A DNA stretch of 50,452 nt from Paenibacillus artemisiicola (GCF_017652985.1 NZ_JAGGDJ010000042.1:1-50452), one strand, 5' to 3'. Shown: positions 36,496-44,300, numbered from the stretch's first letter. The notes: generated from the letters alone by a model not told the origin. Numbers and translations: made by a program.

Positions 36496-37720
36496 TATTT
36501 TCACCTTCAAGACCCAAATTTGGGATTGTCAATTTCCCTGTAATCGGATTCATCAGAACATTTCCTAGACTCAGCAACATGAAGTCATCTACCGGAAGCT
36601 TGTTCTTATCCAAGGAACTACGCGCTTCATTGATTGTAATAATTCCTTTTTCAAGTGCCAGAGCAACCGCTTCAATTTGTTCCTTTGGAGTACCGCGCAA
36701 GATCTCGCTCGTATCAAATCTAAAGTAATAGCCATTTGACTTTTCACTTTCCAACAACAAAGACTTGTCCAATGCTGACTCAATCGCAGTAATGATAGGT
36801 GCTAAAGTGTACTGTAAGAAATGACGATTTTCAGCAGCGTTACTACTGTACTTGGTCAGGTTTGAATTAATCATGCTCTCAGGAACATTGAAGAGCTTTG
36901 AAATCTCGCTCGATGTAACCTTTTTGGATTCCGTTAATTGCAGTTGATCGGGATTCAATGAGATCGGCATATATTCAATGCCTTCCTCAAGAATTACAGT
37001 TTTACCAGCATTCTTACCACCAGCATAAAGTGACTGCCAACCTTCACGAAGTCGTTTGATTACTACTTCGGACAATTTACTTGTTGACTGTAAAACACCA
37101 GTTGGAAGTGCTGAATTTTCCAACAAGCTCTTCGAATAATCATTTTCATTAAGAGCCAATTGAAGGACTTTCTCACCATTCTTTAGAACACCATTGGAGC
37201 CACTATCAATCATCAGTACATTCTCATACGGAAGACTAACCGAACCACCAAGACCGTTATAAATGATTTGATAAGCGCTTATTGTAATACGATCTTCAGT
37301 GAATACCTTAATCTGAACGTCTTTTGCATTTAGATTGTGAAGATTAACCACTGTGTTTCCTGATTTATTTACATAAGCTATTGCTTTACCAAAAAGAATA
37401 TAGTCCTCAACAAATTTCATTTTGAATTGAATCGAATCACTGTAATCATTAGCTTCAGCATTCAATAGCTTGATTCGATAATCATTTGGCACTCTCACTA
37501 CTTCACCGTTTTTCTCCTGGTACAGATAAATTGGAAGCTGTGAAATGGAACCCGTAATTAGTTCAAGTGATGTTTTAGCCGTAGGAATCGTTCTTAATTG
37601 ATCAGTTGTAACAATGCTTCCACCTAGCATGGAAGTGATCGCCAACAGCCTTCCGTCCACACTAAAATAAGATCGCTCTTCAACGTCCTTTTTCTTTTCA
37701 AACATATTAAAAAGACCCAT
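36473..37720 (-). CDS. HK97-family phage portal protein
   Basis: The portal is the dodecameric ring through which DNA enters the head. The 415-residue protein begins MGLFNMFEKKKDVEERSYFS and contains the family segments TAKTSLELITGSISQLPIYL, MIDSGSNGVLKNGEKVLQLA and VTSSEISKLFNVPESMINSN. AGGTGATC precedes the ATG. Its end overlaps the capsid gene by 23 bases, so the two are translated together. In a normal phage the large terminase gene would lie just upstream. Here there is a 124-residue unknown instead. Confidence 0.95.
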   Translation of the reverse strand: MGLFNMFEKKKDVEERSYFSVDGRLLAITSMLGGSIVTTDQLRTIPTAKTSLELITGSISQLPIYLYQEKNGEVVRVPNDYRIKLLNAEANDYSDSIQFKMKFVEDYILFGKAIAYVNKSGNTVVNLHNLNAKDVQIKVFTEDRITISAYQIIYNGLGGSVSLPYENVLMIDSGSNGVLKNGEKVLQLALNENDYSKSLLENSALPTGVLQSTSKLSEVVIKRLREGWQSLYAGGKNAGKTVILEEGIEYMPISLNPDQLQLTESKKVTSSEISKLFNVPESMINSNLTKYSSNAAENRHFLQYTLAPIITAIESALDKSLLLESEKSNGYYFRFDTSEILRGTPKEQIEAVALALEKGIITINEARSSLDKNKLPVDDFMLLSLGNVLMNPITGKLTIPNLGLEGENNENGTSV

Positions 37721-37778
37721 TTTAAATGGATCACCTCATTTTTGATATATTAATTCTTTCTTCACAGCCCTAGCTTGA

Positions 37779-38153
37779 TTAGGTTCCTTCGTAGCTAGAC
37801 GATGTGGACAGGTTATTCTGTGTCTCTATCCCATTTTTTTCCTCAATGGTGGGGTGTGGCTGCCTGAGATTACTCAAGATCCTCATCAAAACCTTCTTTT
37901 CATGTTCACTTAGAGCATTTTGGACAACAATTTTATGAACGAGTGAAACCATTAGTCGAGCATCTTTCAAGAGTGATAACTGTTCACCAACTTGATTCAA
38001 CAATTGCTTATCCTCTGTTTGATCTTCCAACTCATTAAACATCTGTATTTGCATATCTATTAACTTAATCGTGCTATTCGCATTCACTAGAATGATTGAA
38101 TCTAAATCAGCCACTCGTTTATTTGTTACATTCATCAATTGATTAGTTAACAC
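37779..38153 (-). CDS. Uncharacterised helical protein before the portal gene (124 aa)
   Basis: No family recognised. The GTG at 38153 follows GGTGGTG by seven bases. The 124-residue protein is mainly helical (DQTEDKQLLNQVGEQLSLLK, ALSEHEKKVLMRILSNL), with a low-complexity polar tail ending SSSYEGT. It is the first gene of the portal-capsid transcription unit, 58 bp upstream. Its place suggests a packaging or head-assembly function such as a small terminase or scaffold, but there is no motif to prove it. Confidence 0.7.
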   Translation of the reverse strand: MLTNQLMNVTNKRVADLDSIILVNANSTIKLIDMQIQMFNELEDQTEDKQLLNQVGEQLSLLKDARLMVSLVHKIVVQNALSEHEKKVLMRILSNLRQPHPTIEEKNGIETQNNLSTSSSYEGT

Positions 38154-38172
38154 TACTTATCACCACCAAAAA

Positions 38173-38206
38173 ATTTTGCTCCACCAACAATTAAGTTAGT
38201 GGAGCC
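38173..38206 (-). terminator. Probable terminator after the 316-aa gene
   Basis: Leftward strand: GCTCCAC pairs with GTGGAGC, with three inner pairs, and is followed by AAAATTTTTT. It lies about 120 bp after the stop at 38329 and before the portal-capsid unit. Confidence 0.55.
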
Positions 38207-38328
38207 ATCACGGTCACGGAGACTCAACAAGAATGAAAAAGTAAAGCCGGTTCTTGAAAAACGGTGATGATGCTTGATTCACCATCACAATATATATTGG
38301 AGAAACTACTCCCATAAACGGACAGATT

Positions 38329-39279
38329 CTAAAAATTTTTTTCTAATTTTCTTATTAAACTTTCAATCCTACGTTTATTTGTTTTGTATCTGCCGCCAAC
38401 CTTCAGACATTCAATCAGGTTTCCGTTAAAGTGTTTTTGTATAAGTTCGATCGTCTCTATATCTTTGTAGTTCAAGTATCTACTACTAATATTCATCTCA
38501 ATTAGCGCTTCAAAATCAACGAACGGAATAATTTTCACGGGGTCTTTAACTGCCTTTTTATCTGCAACGAGCATCTTAAATACTCGGCAATATTTATTTG
38601 TTGTCATTTCATCCAAAGATTCGATACTCTGTTTCTTGTTAGCCTTCTGTCCTGATCGTCTCTTCACTGTTTCAAACTTAGTGTTAGAACGAACGATTGA
38701 CCCTATTTCCTCAAATATAAGCTCTTTAATTTTGTGTCTAGTGAACTTTGATAACCCTTTTGTACGGTAATAATGGATTAGTCCATAGCAGCCTTCTACG
38801 AGGCTTTTAGCATGTTCATTTTGTATAATTTGATAACACCATAATTCGGTTAAACACGCTCCCTCACAAAGAGCAGCATAATCACCTTTTAATTTTTGGT
38901 GAACTGGATCTTCGTGTTTAACTAGTCTCTTTTTGTTAATAAGCGCATCAGTGAGTTGAACTTCAAAGTCCTCACCATCAATCTTGAATAAAGGCAATCC
39001 TTGTTCAAATAACTCGACTTCCTGTAATCGCTTGTGGTCTAAGACATTATATTCATTCATCTTGGTGGTCAGATTTTCGCATTCAAGAATGTAATCCGCT
39101 AGGTATTCAATTGCATCATGGGTCATGGAGGAACTTCGAGTATTTTTACCGTTTGATATATAGAAACCGTCTACTAGGTTATTATTTTCAATTGCAGAAA
39201 TGGCTTCAATAATTCGATCAGTTGTATTCCAAACATAACTAAGTTTTTCGTCTTTTAATAAAGTAGGCTTTATTTTCAT
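38329..39279 (-). CDS. Uncharacterised protein (316 aa)
   Basis: No family recognised. GGAG precedes the ATG at 39279. The 316-residue protein begins MKIKPTLLKDEKLSYVWNTT. It is soluble, charged and mostly helical, with a basic segment around residues 205-222 (KRRSGQKANKKQS). A basic C-terminus resembles a DNA-binding tail (KVGGRYKTNKRRIESLIRKL). There is no Walker A motif, so it is not a large terminase. It occupies its own unit between the capsid unit and the replication genes. Confidence 0.75.
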   Translation of the reverse strand: MKIKPTLLKDEKLSYVWNTTDRIIEAISAIENNNLVDGFYISNGKNTRSSSMTHDAIEYLADYILECENLTTKMNEYNVLDHKRLQEVELFEQGLPLFKIDGEDFEVQLTDALINKKRLVKHEDPVHQKLKGDYAALCEGACLTELWCYQIIQNEHAKSLVEGCYGLIHYYRTKGLSKFTRHKIKELIFEEIGSIVRSNTKFETVKRRSGQKANKKQSIESLDEMTTNKYCRVFKMLVADKKAVKDPVKIIPFVDFEALIEMNISSRYLNYKDIETIELIQKHFNGNLIECLKVGGRYKTNKRRIESLIRKLEKNF

Positions 39280-39304
39280 TTCATTCGTCTCCTAGTCTCT
39301 TGAA

Positions 39305-39342
39305 CAAAAAAAGAACCCACCCAATTTATTGAGTGAGTTCTA
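39305..39342 (-). terminator. Terminator overlapping the end of the 84-aa gene
   Basis: Leftward strand: AGAACTCACTC pairs with GGGTGGGTTCT (wobble pairs) and is followed by seven T. The hairpin begins inside the last codons of the gene ending at 39326. Confidence 0.7.
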
Positions 39343-39580
39343 AATACGCATTCTTGATTCTTTCCATATTATTTTGATGAATTTGCGGCCAATCAAATAT
39401 TGTGTACCAAACTCCATTGAACCTAGTTTTATTGTGGTTCACAATAAGTAAATCGAGCTCGGATGGCAGCTCCTTCAACCTCATAGAATCAACCTCTTCA
39501 AATCCGCTACCGTATACGTAACTCCTAAGAGCGCTAAAGTTAAGGTTAATTATCGAGAACAGGATTTCATTTCTAACCAT
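39326..39580 (-). CDS. Uncharacterised small protein (84 aa)
   Basis: No family recognised. The ATG at 39580 has AGGAAAG about six bases upstream. A frame extension to 39607 covers that ribosome binding site. The 84-residue protein reads MVRNEILFSIINLNFSALRS and contains RFNGVWYTIFDWPQIHQNN. It could be a small regulator or an anti-phage factor. It is the last gene of a leftward unit ending at a strong hairpin. Confidence 0.6.
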   Translation of the reverse strand: MVRNEILFSIINLNFSALRSYVYGSGFEEVDSMRLKELPSELDLLIVNHNKTRFNGVWYTIFDWPQIHQNNMERIKNAYLELTQ

Positions 39581-40110
39581 CGTGTCTTTCCTTTCTTCTC
39601 TCTGCAACTAAATCTCCAATGATTGTCCTCAACTCTGTACTATATGGATAAATGTACGCTGTTCCAAGAAAGAATGAATCATAACATGATCCTATAGATA
39701 CCGAGCATTTCTAAATCGGACTTCAATTTTTTATCAGCAAAATAGATTTTATCTTTAACTATTTTCACTATTAGGCACCATCCACTTGAGTTTCTTGTTT
39801 TGCTATTAGCTTCTTACGTTCATCCCCCCTTTACCCATGAGTATTCTTAAACAATCATTCAGTTAGCTCTATTACAGAACAATTGATAGCGATCTAAATA
39901 TGGCACTTTGCTCTTACCATTACGTTTGTTACATACCGTTGTTTGACACAATGTTAGTTCAAAATTATCTCTACTGAAAACAGGCTCATTCGCGAGTCGA
40001 AGCAAATCGCCATTGTTGACCAGTCTCCGAAGCAATCATCATGATATAGCCTTGGAACCTTGGATGATTTTCACCAACGTTACATTTTGCCATCTTTCAT
40101 TCCTCCAAAT
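39581..40110 (-). other. Gap with two overlapping short frames of uncertain status
   Basis: No long frame. On the leftward strand an ATG at 40093 with GGAGG ten bases upstream opens 35 codons (MAKCNVGENHPRFQGYIMMI then ASETGQQWRFASTRE, stop at 39986). A second frame runs from about 40035 to 39859 (58 codons, LLRRLVNNGDLLRLANEPVF then SRDNFELTLCQTTVCNKRNG). Both look coding-like and overlap, so one gene with a frameshift, or a decayed gene, is possible. Nothing is seen in 39600-39850. Confidence 0.35.
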
Positions 40111-40139
40111 AAAAAGGCACTACCGTTTTAGATAGTGCC
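40111..40139 (-). terminator. Rho-independent terminator after the 88-aa gene
   Basis: Leftward strand: GGCACTA pairs with TAGTGCC around a 10-base loop and is followed by TTTTTATTTGG. It lies directly after the stop at 40142 and probably ends the repA unit. Confidence 0.85.
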
Positions 40140-40141
40140 GC

Positions 40142-40408
40142 TCACTGTTTATCTTGAACCTTGTTCCAATATTTATAGATGTAAGAAATTGAAACAGTAT
40201 TCCAACCCTTTTCTTTTAGTGCTTCATTTAATTTGAGCCACGCTTGTTCATGAGTTAGACCCGTACTCTTCAATTCATGAATCATTGCCTTCTTACACAG
40301 CATTTCTCTCTGTTTAACCGTTAAATATTTTTCCAAATAAATCACTCCATATTTTCTAGTTGGTAATACCTCACAATATATATGTCCGTTTCTGGGAGTT
40401 TTGTACAC
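40142..40408 (-). CDS. Uncharacterised small protein downstream of repA (88 aa)
   Basis: No named family. As drawn, a GTG at 40408 gives 88 residues: MYKTPRNGHIYCEVLPTRKY, then a helical region (TVKQREMLCKKAMIHELKST, GLTHEQAWLKLNEALKEKGW) with helix-turn-helix-like character. A TTG 27 codons in has GGAG nine bases upstream and may be the true start, giving a 64-residue protein. The first 20 residues resemble a short peptide encoded at 41457-41519. It lies about 60 bp after repA and before a terminator. Confidence 0.6.
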   Translation of the reverse strand: MYKTPRNGHIYCEVLPTRKYGVIYLEKYLTVKQREMLCKKAMIHELKSTGLTHEQAWLKLNEALKEKGWNTVSISYIYKYWNKVQDKQ

Positions 40409-40470
40409 TAGGATTTCAAACTTTTTTAAATCAGTGAATCAACAAGGTCATTGAGATATTTGCATTTGTT

Positions 40471-41220
40471 CTAGAATGTCGGGGCTTTCATTTTATAAAT
40501 AACTACTTTCGGTTCAAAAGGCTCGTCATCTTCAACCTCAAATGGAACTCTTACATGTATTGTTCGTTCAAGAACCTCTAGGCGCTCAGCTTCCATTTCT
40601 TCTTTAGATCTCTTTCTGTCGAGTCCAATGTATTCTGGTTCATCTACGTCAGGTTCAATAAACATTGGCTTCATCTCAATGTTAAAAATTCCGAAACCGC
40701 CAGTTAAATTTTCTGCCTCATTCTGTACGACAATTTTTTCTAACTGTATGTAATCTTTATTGATAGAGCTTTCATTTTCACAGTCAGTTTCTTTTTCCTC
40801 AATAGTGTCATTTTGAACCAATTGCTGCTCTTCAACTCTTGACTTTTCAACAGATTCAATTTCAGATGTTGGCATAAGGACATAAAGAATTGATGGAAGT
40901 CCTTGTGGTTGCTTTTTCTCAAACAATAAACCCAATTCAATTAATTCTTTCTTCGCACCTCTAAATGTTGGTGCAGACATACCAATTTTTTTCTCTGAAT
41001 CCATCTGACTAAATTTAACGAAATAATTTCCTACCTCATCCTTCCAACCGTTCAAAATCGAAACTTTTGTAATGTCTAATACCTTGATATATAGTTTTAG
41101 AGCATTGGGCTTCATTTTTGCATATTTTATATTATCAAGGATTTCTTTTGGTAGTTGATAATAAGATGTCATTTGAATTTGACCTTTTTCTATTACCTTC
41201 TTGTTAATAAATTTTTTCAT
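40471..41220 (-). CDS. repA: RepA_N-family replication initiator
   Basis: RepA_N proteins start replication of many Gram-positive plasmids and some integrative elements. The 249-residue protein has AAAGGAG nine bases before its ATG. Residues 17-115 match the RepA_N domain: MTSYYQLPKEILDNIKYAKM, ALKLYIKVLDITKVSILNGW, APTFRGAKKELIELGLLFEK and LPSILYVLMP. The rest is acidic and not conserved. A repeat array lies about 400 bp upstream. This gene shows the element can probably replicate after excision, or was once a plasmid. Confidence 0.9.
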   Translation of the reverse strand: MKKFINKKVIEKGQIQMTSYYQLPKEILDNIKYAKMKPNALKLYIKVLDITKVSILNGWKDEVGNYFVKFSQMDSEKKIGMSAPTFRGAKKELIELGLLFEKKQPQGLPSILYVLMPTSEIESVEKSRVEEQQLVQNDTIEEKETDCENESSINKDYIQLEKIVVQNEAENLTGGFGIFNIEMKPMFIEPDVDEPEYIGLDRKRSKEEMEAERLEVLERTIHVRVPFEVEDDEPFEPKVVIYKMKAPTF

Positions 41221-41265
41221 TTTGAAATAACTCCTTTTGATTTTTATTTGATTGTGTGTGCTATA

Positions 41266-41445
41266 TTAAGCACTTGAATTATTTTTATATTCATTAACCT
41301 CGAATTGAAGTTCGAGAGTGTTCTCAAAGAAAAATACTAATTTATCGCTCACATACTTGTTCTTTGCAACATTGACTAATCTGAAATGTTTGCTCAATAA
41401 ATAATTGGCAAGTGGTAAGTAATATACTATATAGGTTTGCTTCAT
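41266..41445 (-). CDS. Small DUF5659-like protein (59 aa)
   Basis: An ATG at 41445 behind AGGAGG opens 59 codons: MKQTYIVYYLPLANYLLSKH, then FRLVNVAKNKYVSDKLVFFF and ENTLELQFEVNEYKN. The pattern (tubby N-terminal strand, LANYLLSKHFRLV, then VFFFENTLELQ) resembles the DUF5659 family of phage and plasmid proteins of unknown role. It sits 45 bp before repA and probably shares its transcript. Confidence 0.7.
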   Translation of the reverse strand: MKQTYIVYYLPLANYLLSKHFRLVNVAKNKYVSDKLVFFFENTLELQFEVNEYKNNSSA

Positions 41446-41456
41446 TCATTAACCTC

Positions 41457-41519
41457 CTATTTACCAAAGAGTAATACCTTACATAATATATGTGCATTCA
41501 AGCGCTCTTTGTAAACCAA
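41457..41519 (-). CDS. Possible 20-residue leader peptide upstream of the DUF5659-like gene
   Basis: A TTG-started frame reads LVYKERLNAHILCKVLLFGK and stops at TAGGAGG, which is the ribosome binding site of the next gene. It resembles residues 1-20 of the 88-aa protein at 40142-40408 (VYK, R, N, HI, C, VL and K shared). No ribosome binding site is visible. It may be a leader peptide or a relic of duplication. Confidence 0.3.
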   Translation of the reverse strand: MVYKERLNAHILCKVLLFGK

Positions 41520-41545
41520 GAAATCTAAAACTACTTCCAATTTAT

Positions 41546-41581
41546 TAAAAGAAAAAGCACGGAAACTTTAGTTTCTGTGCT
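41546..41581 (-). terminator. Rho-independent terminator after the 102-aa gene
   Basis: Leftward strand: AGCACAGAAACT pairs with AGTTTCCGTGCT (one wobble) around a short AA loop and is followed by TTTTTCTTTT. Confidence 0.85.
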
Positions 41582-41626
41582 AGATATTATTATTATATTT
41601 ATTATTATATTATTATTACTAGTAGT

Positions 41627-41706
41627 AAGAATCTTTCTATGTAGTTAGCAAGAACCTTTCTATGTACTTAGAAAGAAATTTGCCATGGTAAGAAACTTTC
41701 TACGTT
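41627..41706. repeat. Three 17-bp near-direct repeats, candidate iterons
   Basis: AAGAATCTTTCTATGTA (41627-41643), AAGAACCTTTCTATGTA (41650-41666) and AAGAAACTTTCTACGTT (41690-41706) differ from one another at one to three positions. Starts are 23 and 40 bases apart. An ATTATTATT-rich tract lies immediately to the left (41582-41620). Iterons beside an AT-rich tract about 400 bp from a replication initiator gene suggest an origin. A repressor operator is the alternative. Confidence 0.6.
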
Positions 41707-41737
41707 CTATAGACTACAAAGACTCATTGGAGATCGG

Positions 41738-42046
41738 TTAATTGTTGAACAAACGTTTCTTTGAATTCACTAAGTGAACAACACCAAGAATGGTGAAGCC
41801 ACCTAATGTATATTTAATGAGGCTATTGCGGTGATTTCTCTTTTGTTCCCGATCTATCATAGCCAAAATGTTCTGTCTCTCGGCTTCCGTGCTTGCTGTT
41901 TTTAATGCATCGCCTAAGTGCCTGTGGTAAGCCGCTGTGCCTTCTCTCTCGGCTTTACTAATTCCTTTAAAGGGTGCTATTAAGCCCTGCAAAGCAGTCT
42001 TGACTTGATGTAGTCCGTCTTGTTCTTTTGCCACCTCAAACACCAA
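41738..42046 (-). CDS. Uncharacterised small membrane protein (about 102 aa)
   Basis: No family recognised. GGAAGG lies next to a TTG (42046) and GTG (42043), so the start is uncertain by a codon or more. The protein is helical and charged (ISKAEREGTAAYHRHLGDAL, TEAERQNILAMIDREQKR). It has one likely membrane helix near the C-terminus (YTLGGFTILGVVHLV) and a basic tail. An extended -10 promoter (TGCTATAAT) lies about 40 bp upstream. Confidence 0.65.
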   Translation of the reverse strand: MVFEVAKEQDGLHQVKTALQGLIAPFKGISKAEREGTAAYHRHLGDALKTASTEAERQNILAMIDREQKRNHRNSLIKYTLGGFTILGVVHLVNSKKRLFNN

Positions 42047-42086
42047 CCTTCCTTCTTTGTCGTTTCAAACTGAAAATACTTACACA

Positions 42087-42095
42087 ATTATAGCA
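42087..42095 (-). promoter_or_regulatory. Extended -10 promoter element of the 102-aa gene
   Basis: Leftward strand TGCTATAAT, a perfect TATAAT with the TGn extension, about 40 bases before the gene start. No good -35 is seen, as is common for this promoter type. Confidence 0.5.
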
Positions 42096-42233
42096 TACTA
42101 CGACTTACTGAAATACCAATAATTTGCTCGAGTATTCATCCAGTTAGATTAATCGGAAAATCAACAACCCAGTTTAACAAAGCCTAAAAATTAAAAATGC
42201 CCAGTTTACACAGGACATTTAGTCTCTTCTTAT

Positions 42234-42443
42234 TCATCCCTCATCCTTTTCATTTACGTTCATAGCTACTCCATTATCTTGAAGGAAATCAAAAACTATT
42301 TCAGTAATAATTTCAATATCATTTTGAGTTGGGACACATCCTCGTTCGACAAGTCTGTCAAAGAAGTAATCTTCAATTTCGGATGACTCGATTGTCCTAT
42401 ATTTTACATTTTTCTGCTTTTTGTGTTTTTTCATTTCATCCAC
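42234..42443 (-). CDS. Small YozD-like protein (69 aa)
   Basis: The 69-residue protein has GGAG close before its ATG. Residues about 17-57 (ESSEIEDYFFDRLVERGCVP then TQNDIEIITEIVFDFLQDNG) resemble the YozD family of small Bacillus proteins of unknown function. It is acidic and soluble. It is divergent from the HNH gene across a 140-bp promoter region. Confidence 0.65.
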   Translation of the reverse strand: MDEMKKHKKQKNVKYRTIESSEIEDYFFDRLVERGCVPTQNDIEIITEIVFDFLQDNGVAMNVNEKDEG

Positions 42444-42584
42444 GCTCCGTTTAAGTTTGTTTTTGAATTACAACGAGATTATATACGGGTCATTTCAAAA
42501 CGTAAACCAAACGGAAAAAATATATACCGTTACTAGATGGGGCTGCTATATAATGGAATTATTAGACTACGAAAGGAACTTCTC

Positions 42585-43436
42585 ATGACAACTACAACAG
42601 CACCTACTCCCAGTACAGTAAAAATGCTATTTGCTGTATCGAGCAACCAATGTTCATTTCCTACATGTACAAATCCTCTAGTGGACGGCAAAAAAGTAAC
42701 CGGTAGAATTTGTCACATAAAAGCACGATCTGAGGGTGGCCCAAGATATGATCCTACCCAGACCAACGATGAGCGCCGAGGTTTTGATAACTTATTATTG
42801 ATGTGTCCTATCCATCACGACATCATAGATAGTGATGTGGATTCTTACACCGTGGAAAGATTACAGGAGATAAAAAAGAAACATGAAAGCGCGGCTACTG
42901 AGATGCGCGAGGAATCAGAAGATATAGCGAATCAATTAATACTTAACCTCAATGTAACAAGCAGGATTGAAATTCACAATGAGTATCAGAACAATGGTCA
43001 GTTAGCCAATATCATTGTTAATTACTTTGTTCCAGATAACCCGAATAAACAATGTAGGGTAAGCAGCAGAAGAATATTAACTAGTATTCAAAACATTACT
43101 AAGGAATTACAAGGGAGATCAGAAATTTCTCCTAGACATGTTGTTACAGCTCTTTTACTACTGCCCTCCAGTTGGGAACAATGTCTAAAAGATGTTTCTG
43201 ACTATTTAAACACCGAAGACTGCGCGACTTTAATAACTTTCTATGAAACCGTTACGCAATTCAATCAGTTTTTAGAAGTCTCTGTAGACCGGATTAATCA
43301 AATGAATCCAATGGGCATGCCATTTGGACATCCTGCTATGAGTAAGATATCTCATGCCTACGATAGCTATTTACATGAAATTTTAGATATAGATTTAAAA
43401 AGTCTGATCGATAGATTGGATATATTGGGTAAGTAA
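42585..43436 (+). CDS. HNH endonuclease-domain protein (283 aa)
   Basis: The ATG at 42585 is chosen because AAAGGAAC lies just upstream; a frame extension to 42537 lacks one. Residues 18-84 form a zinc-binding HNH nuclease domain: CSFPTC (Cys23, Cys28), GRICHIKARSEGGPRYDP (His44) and FDNLLLMCPIHHDIID (Asn69, Cys74, His77, His78). The remaining 200 residues are helical without a known domain (QGRSEISPRHVVTALLLLPS). HNH proteins next to capsid genes often help packaging. A free-standing HNH with an effector domain could equally be a restriction or defence enzyme. It is the only rightward gene of its region. Confidence 0.88.
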   Translation: MTTTTAPTPSTVKMLFAVSSNQCSFPTCTNPLVDGKKVTGRICHIKARSEGGPRYDPTQTNDERRGFDNLLLMCPIHHDIIDSDVDSYTVERLQEIKKKHESAATEMREESEDIANQLILNLNVTSRIEIHNEYQNNGQLANIIVNYFVPDNPNKQCRVSSRRILTSIQNITKELQGRSEISPRHVVTALLLLPSSWEQCLKDVSDYLNTEDCATLITFYETVTQFNQFLEVSVDRINQMNPMGMPFGHPAMSKISHAYDSYLHEILDIDLKSLIDRLDILGK

Positions 43437-43481
43437 CTCATTGAATATTCAGTTTTGGTGTGTGGTGAATTTTCGCTGGCA

Positions 43482-43526
43482 GATTGATTATTATTACGAA
43501 ACGAAGTGGAGTAATAATAATCAATC
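43482..43526. repeat. Perfect 16-bp inverted repeat after the HNH gene
   Basis: GATTGATTATTATTAC (43482-43497) and its exact reverse complement (43511-43526) flank a 13-base spacer. It starts 46 bp after the HNH stop. The stem has almost no GC, so it is a weak terminator at best. It could be a protein-binding site, a single-strand origin or a packaging site. Confidence 0.7.
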
Positions 43527-43845
43527 AGTATTTTATTAATTATAGAATTATTGATTTATATTTAAATTATATATAGCCCTACACATCCTGTAAACTAAGT
43601 TAAAAGTTAAATAATATATCATTTTCGGTTAACAGTTGATGTTGATTTATATATAATTCTATATGTGTGGTGTTTCCCTTTGATGAAATGATCGAAAATA
43701 TGTATCCAGGTTATATCCCGTATACCGACATGCCAGTATTCCGGTATTCCTCATGGTGCAATTGTTGCACACGTACCAATATGGTCGCCTTATTTAATTT
43801 GATAAATTTGCGGTTGTGCCAGTTTGGTCACCACTTATTCTGGAA
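43527..43845. other. AT-rich gap with further short repeats
   Basis: No gene I can support. It holds TTGATTTATAT twice (43551-43561, 43642-43652), an inverted pair ATAGAATTAT/ATAATTCTAT (43542-43551, 43653-43662) and GTGCAA TTG TTGCAC near 43755. The 10-bp palindrome TGAATATTCA occurs at 43442 and again at 44384. A 62-codon GTG frame at 43667-43855 lacks a ribosome binding site. The repeat density suggests a regulatory or origin region. Confidence 0.45.
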
Positions 43846-43879
43846 ACAAAAATAGAAGGCACATAGATGCACCTTCTAT
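43846..43879 (-). terminator. Rho-independent terminator after the 132-aa gene
   Basis: Leftward strand: ATAGAAGG pairs with CCTTCTAT around a 12-base loop and is followed by TTTTTGTTT. It stands 23 bp after the stop at 43902. Confidence 0.8.
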
Positions 43880-43901
43880 CTTCCACAACAATTTTTTTCC
43901 T

Positions 43902-44300
43902 CTACACAGGTGCTTCCTCTGTTTTCACGGTTTCAGACTCTTCATTAGCACTCTTTCCCATTCCTTCGATGAAGAATGAATATTCTTTCCAATCAATTCC
44001 TTCTCTGACCGATTTCTTGATCGGTGTGAAGGGCATGGTTTTTAGTTCAAGGATTTCTTTGAAGGCAATTGCTGTCGCCTTAATGGAAGGATATGAAGCG
44101 AACTCCTCGCCATTTTTAAGCACCAGCACACCCTTGCCGATCTTGCGTTTCGAAGTCGTTTCCTCGGCTTTTCCTTCCTCGGTTACGGGTTCTACAGTTT
44201 CAGTTGTCGTAAGAACTTTACCAAGAGATTCAACTTCAATTCCCATTTGAGCAACCACCTCAGCAATTTCGATTTGAGCCTTTTCGATTTTCTTCGTCAT
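43902..44300 (-). CDS. Uncharacterised protein with a NUMOD-like segment (132 aa)
   Basis: No named family with certainty. The 132-residue protein starts MTKKIEKAQIEIAEVVAQMG and has a Thr/Glu-rich linker (about residues 40-72). A compact segment follows (LVLKNGEEFASYPSIKATAI then FKEILELKTMPFTPIKKSVR, GIDWKEYSF). The order SIKATAI, SVREGIDWKEY resembles the small NUMOD/IENR DNA-binding modules of homing endonucleases, which is a weak likeness. It forms a one-gene unit between two terminators, downstream of the restriction genes. Confidence 0.65.
   Translation of the reverse strand: MTKKIEKAQIEIAEVVAQMGIEVESLGKVLTTTETVEPVTEEGKAEETTSKRKIGKGVLVLKNGEEFASYPSIKATAIAFKEILELKTMPFTPIKKSVREGIDWKEYSFFIEGMGKSANEESETVKTEEAPV

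Noticed and set aside
41582..41620. ATTATTATT tract as a CRISPR-like or microsatellite array
   Set aside because: It is a short simple AT tract with no spacer structure. It is noted only as the AT-rich part of a possible origin.
43667..43855. 62-codon rightward GTG frame
   Set aside because: No ribosome binding site, odd composition, and it runs into the terminator of the opposite gene.
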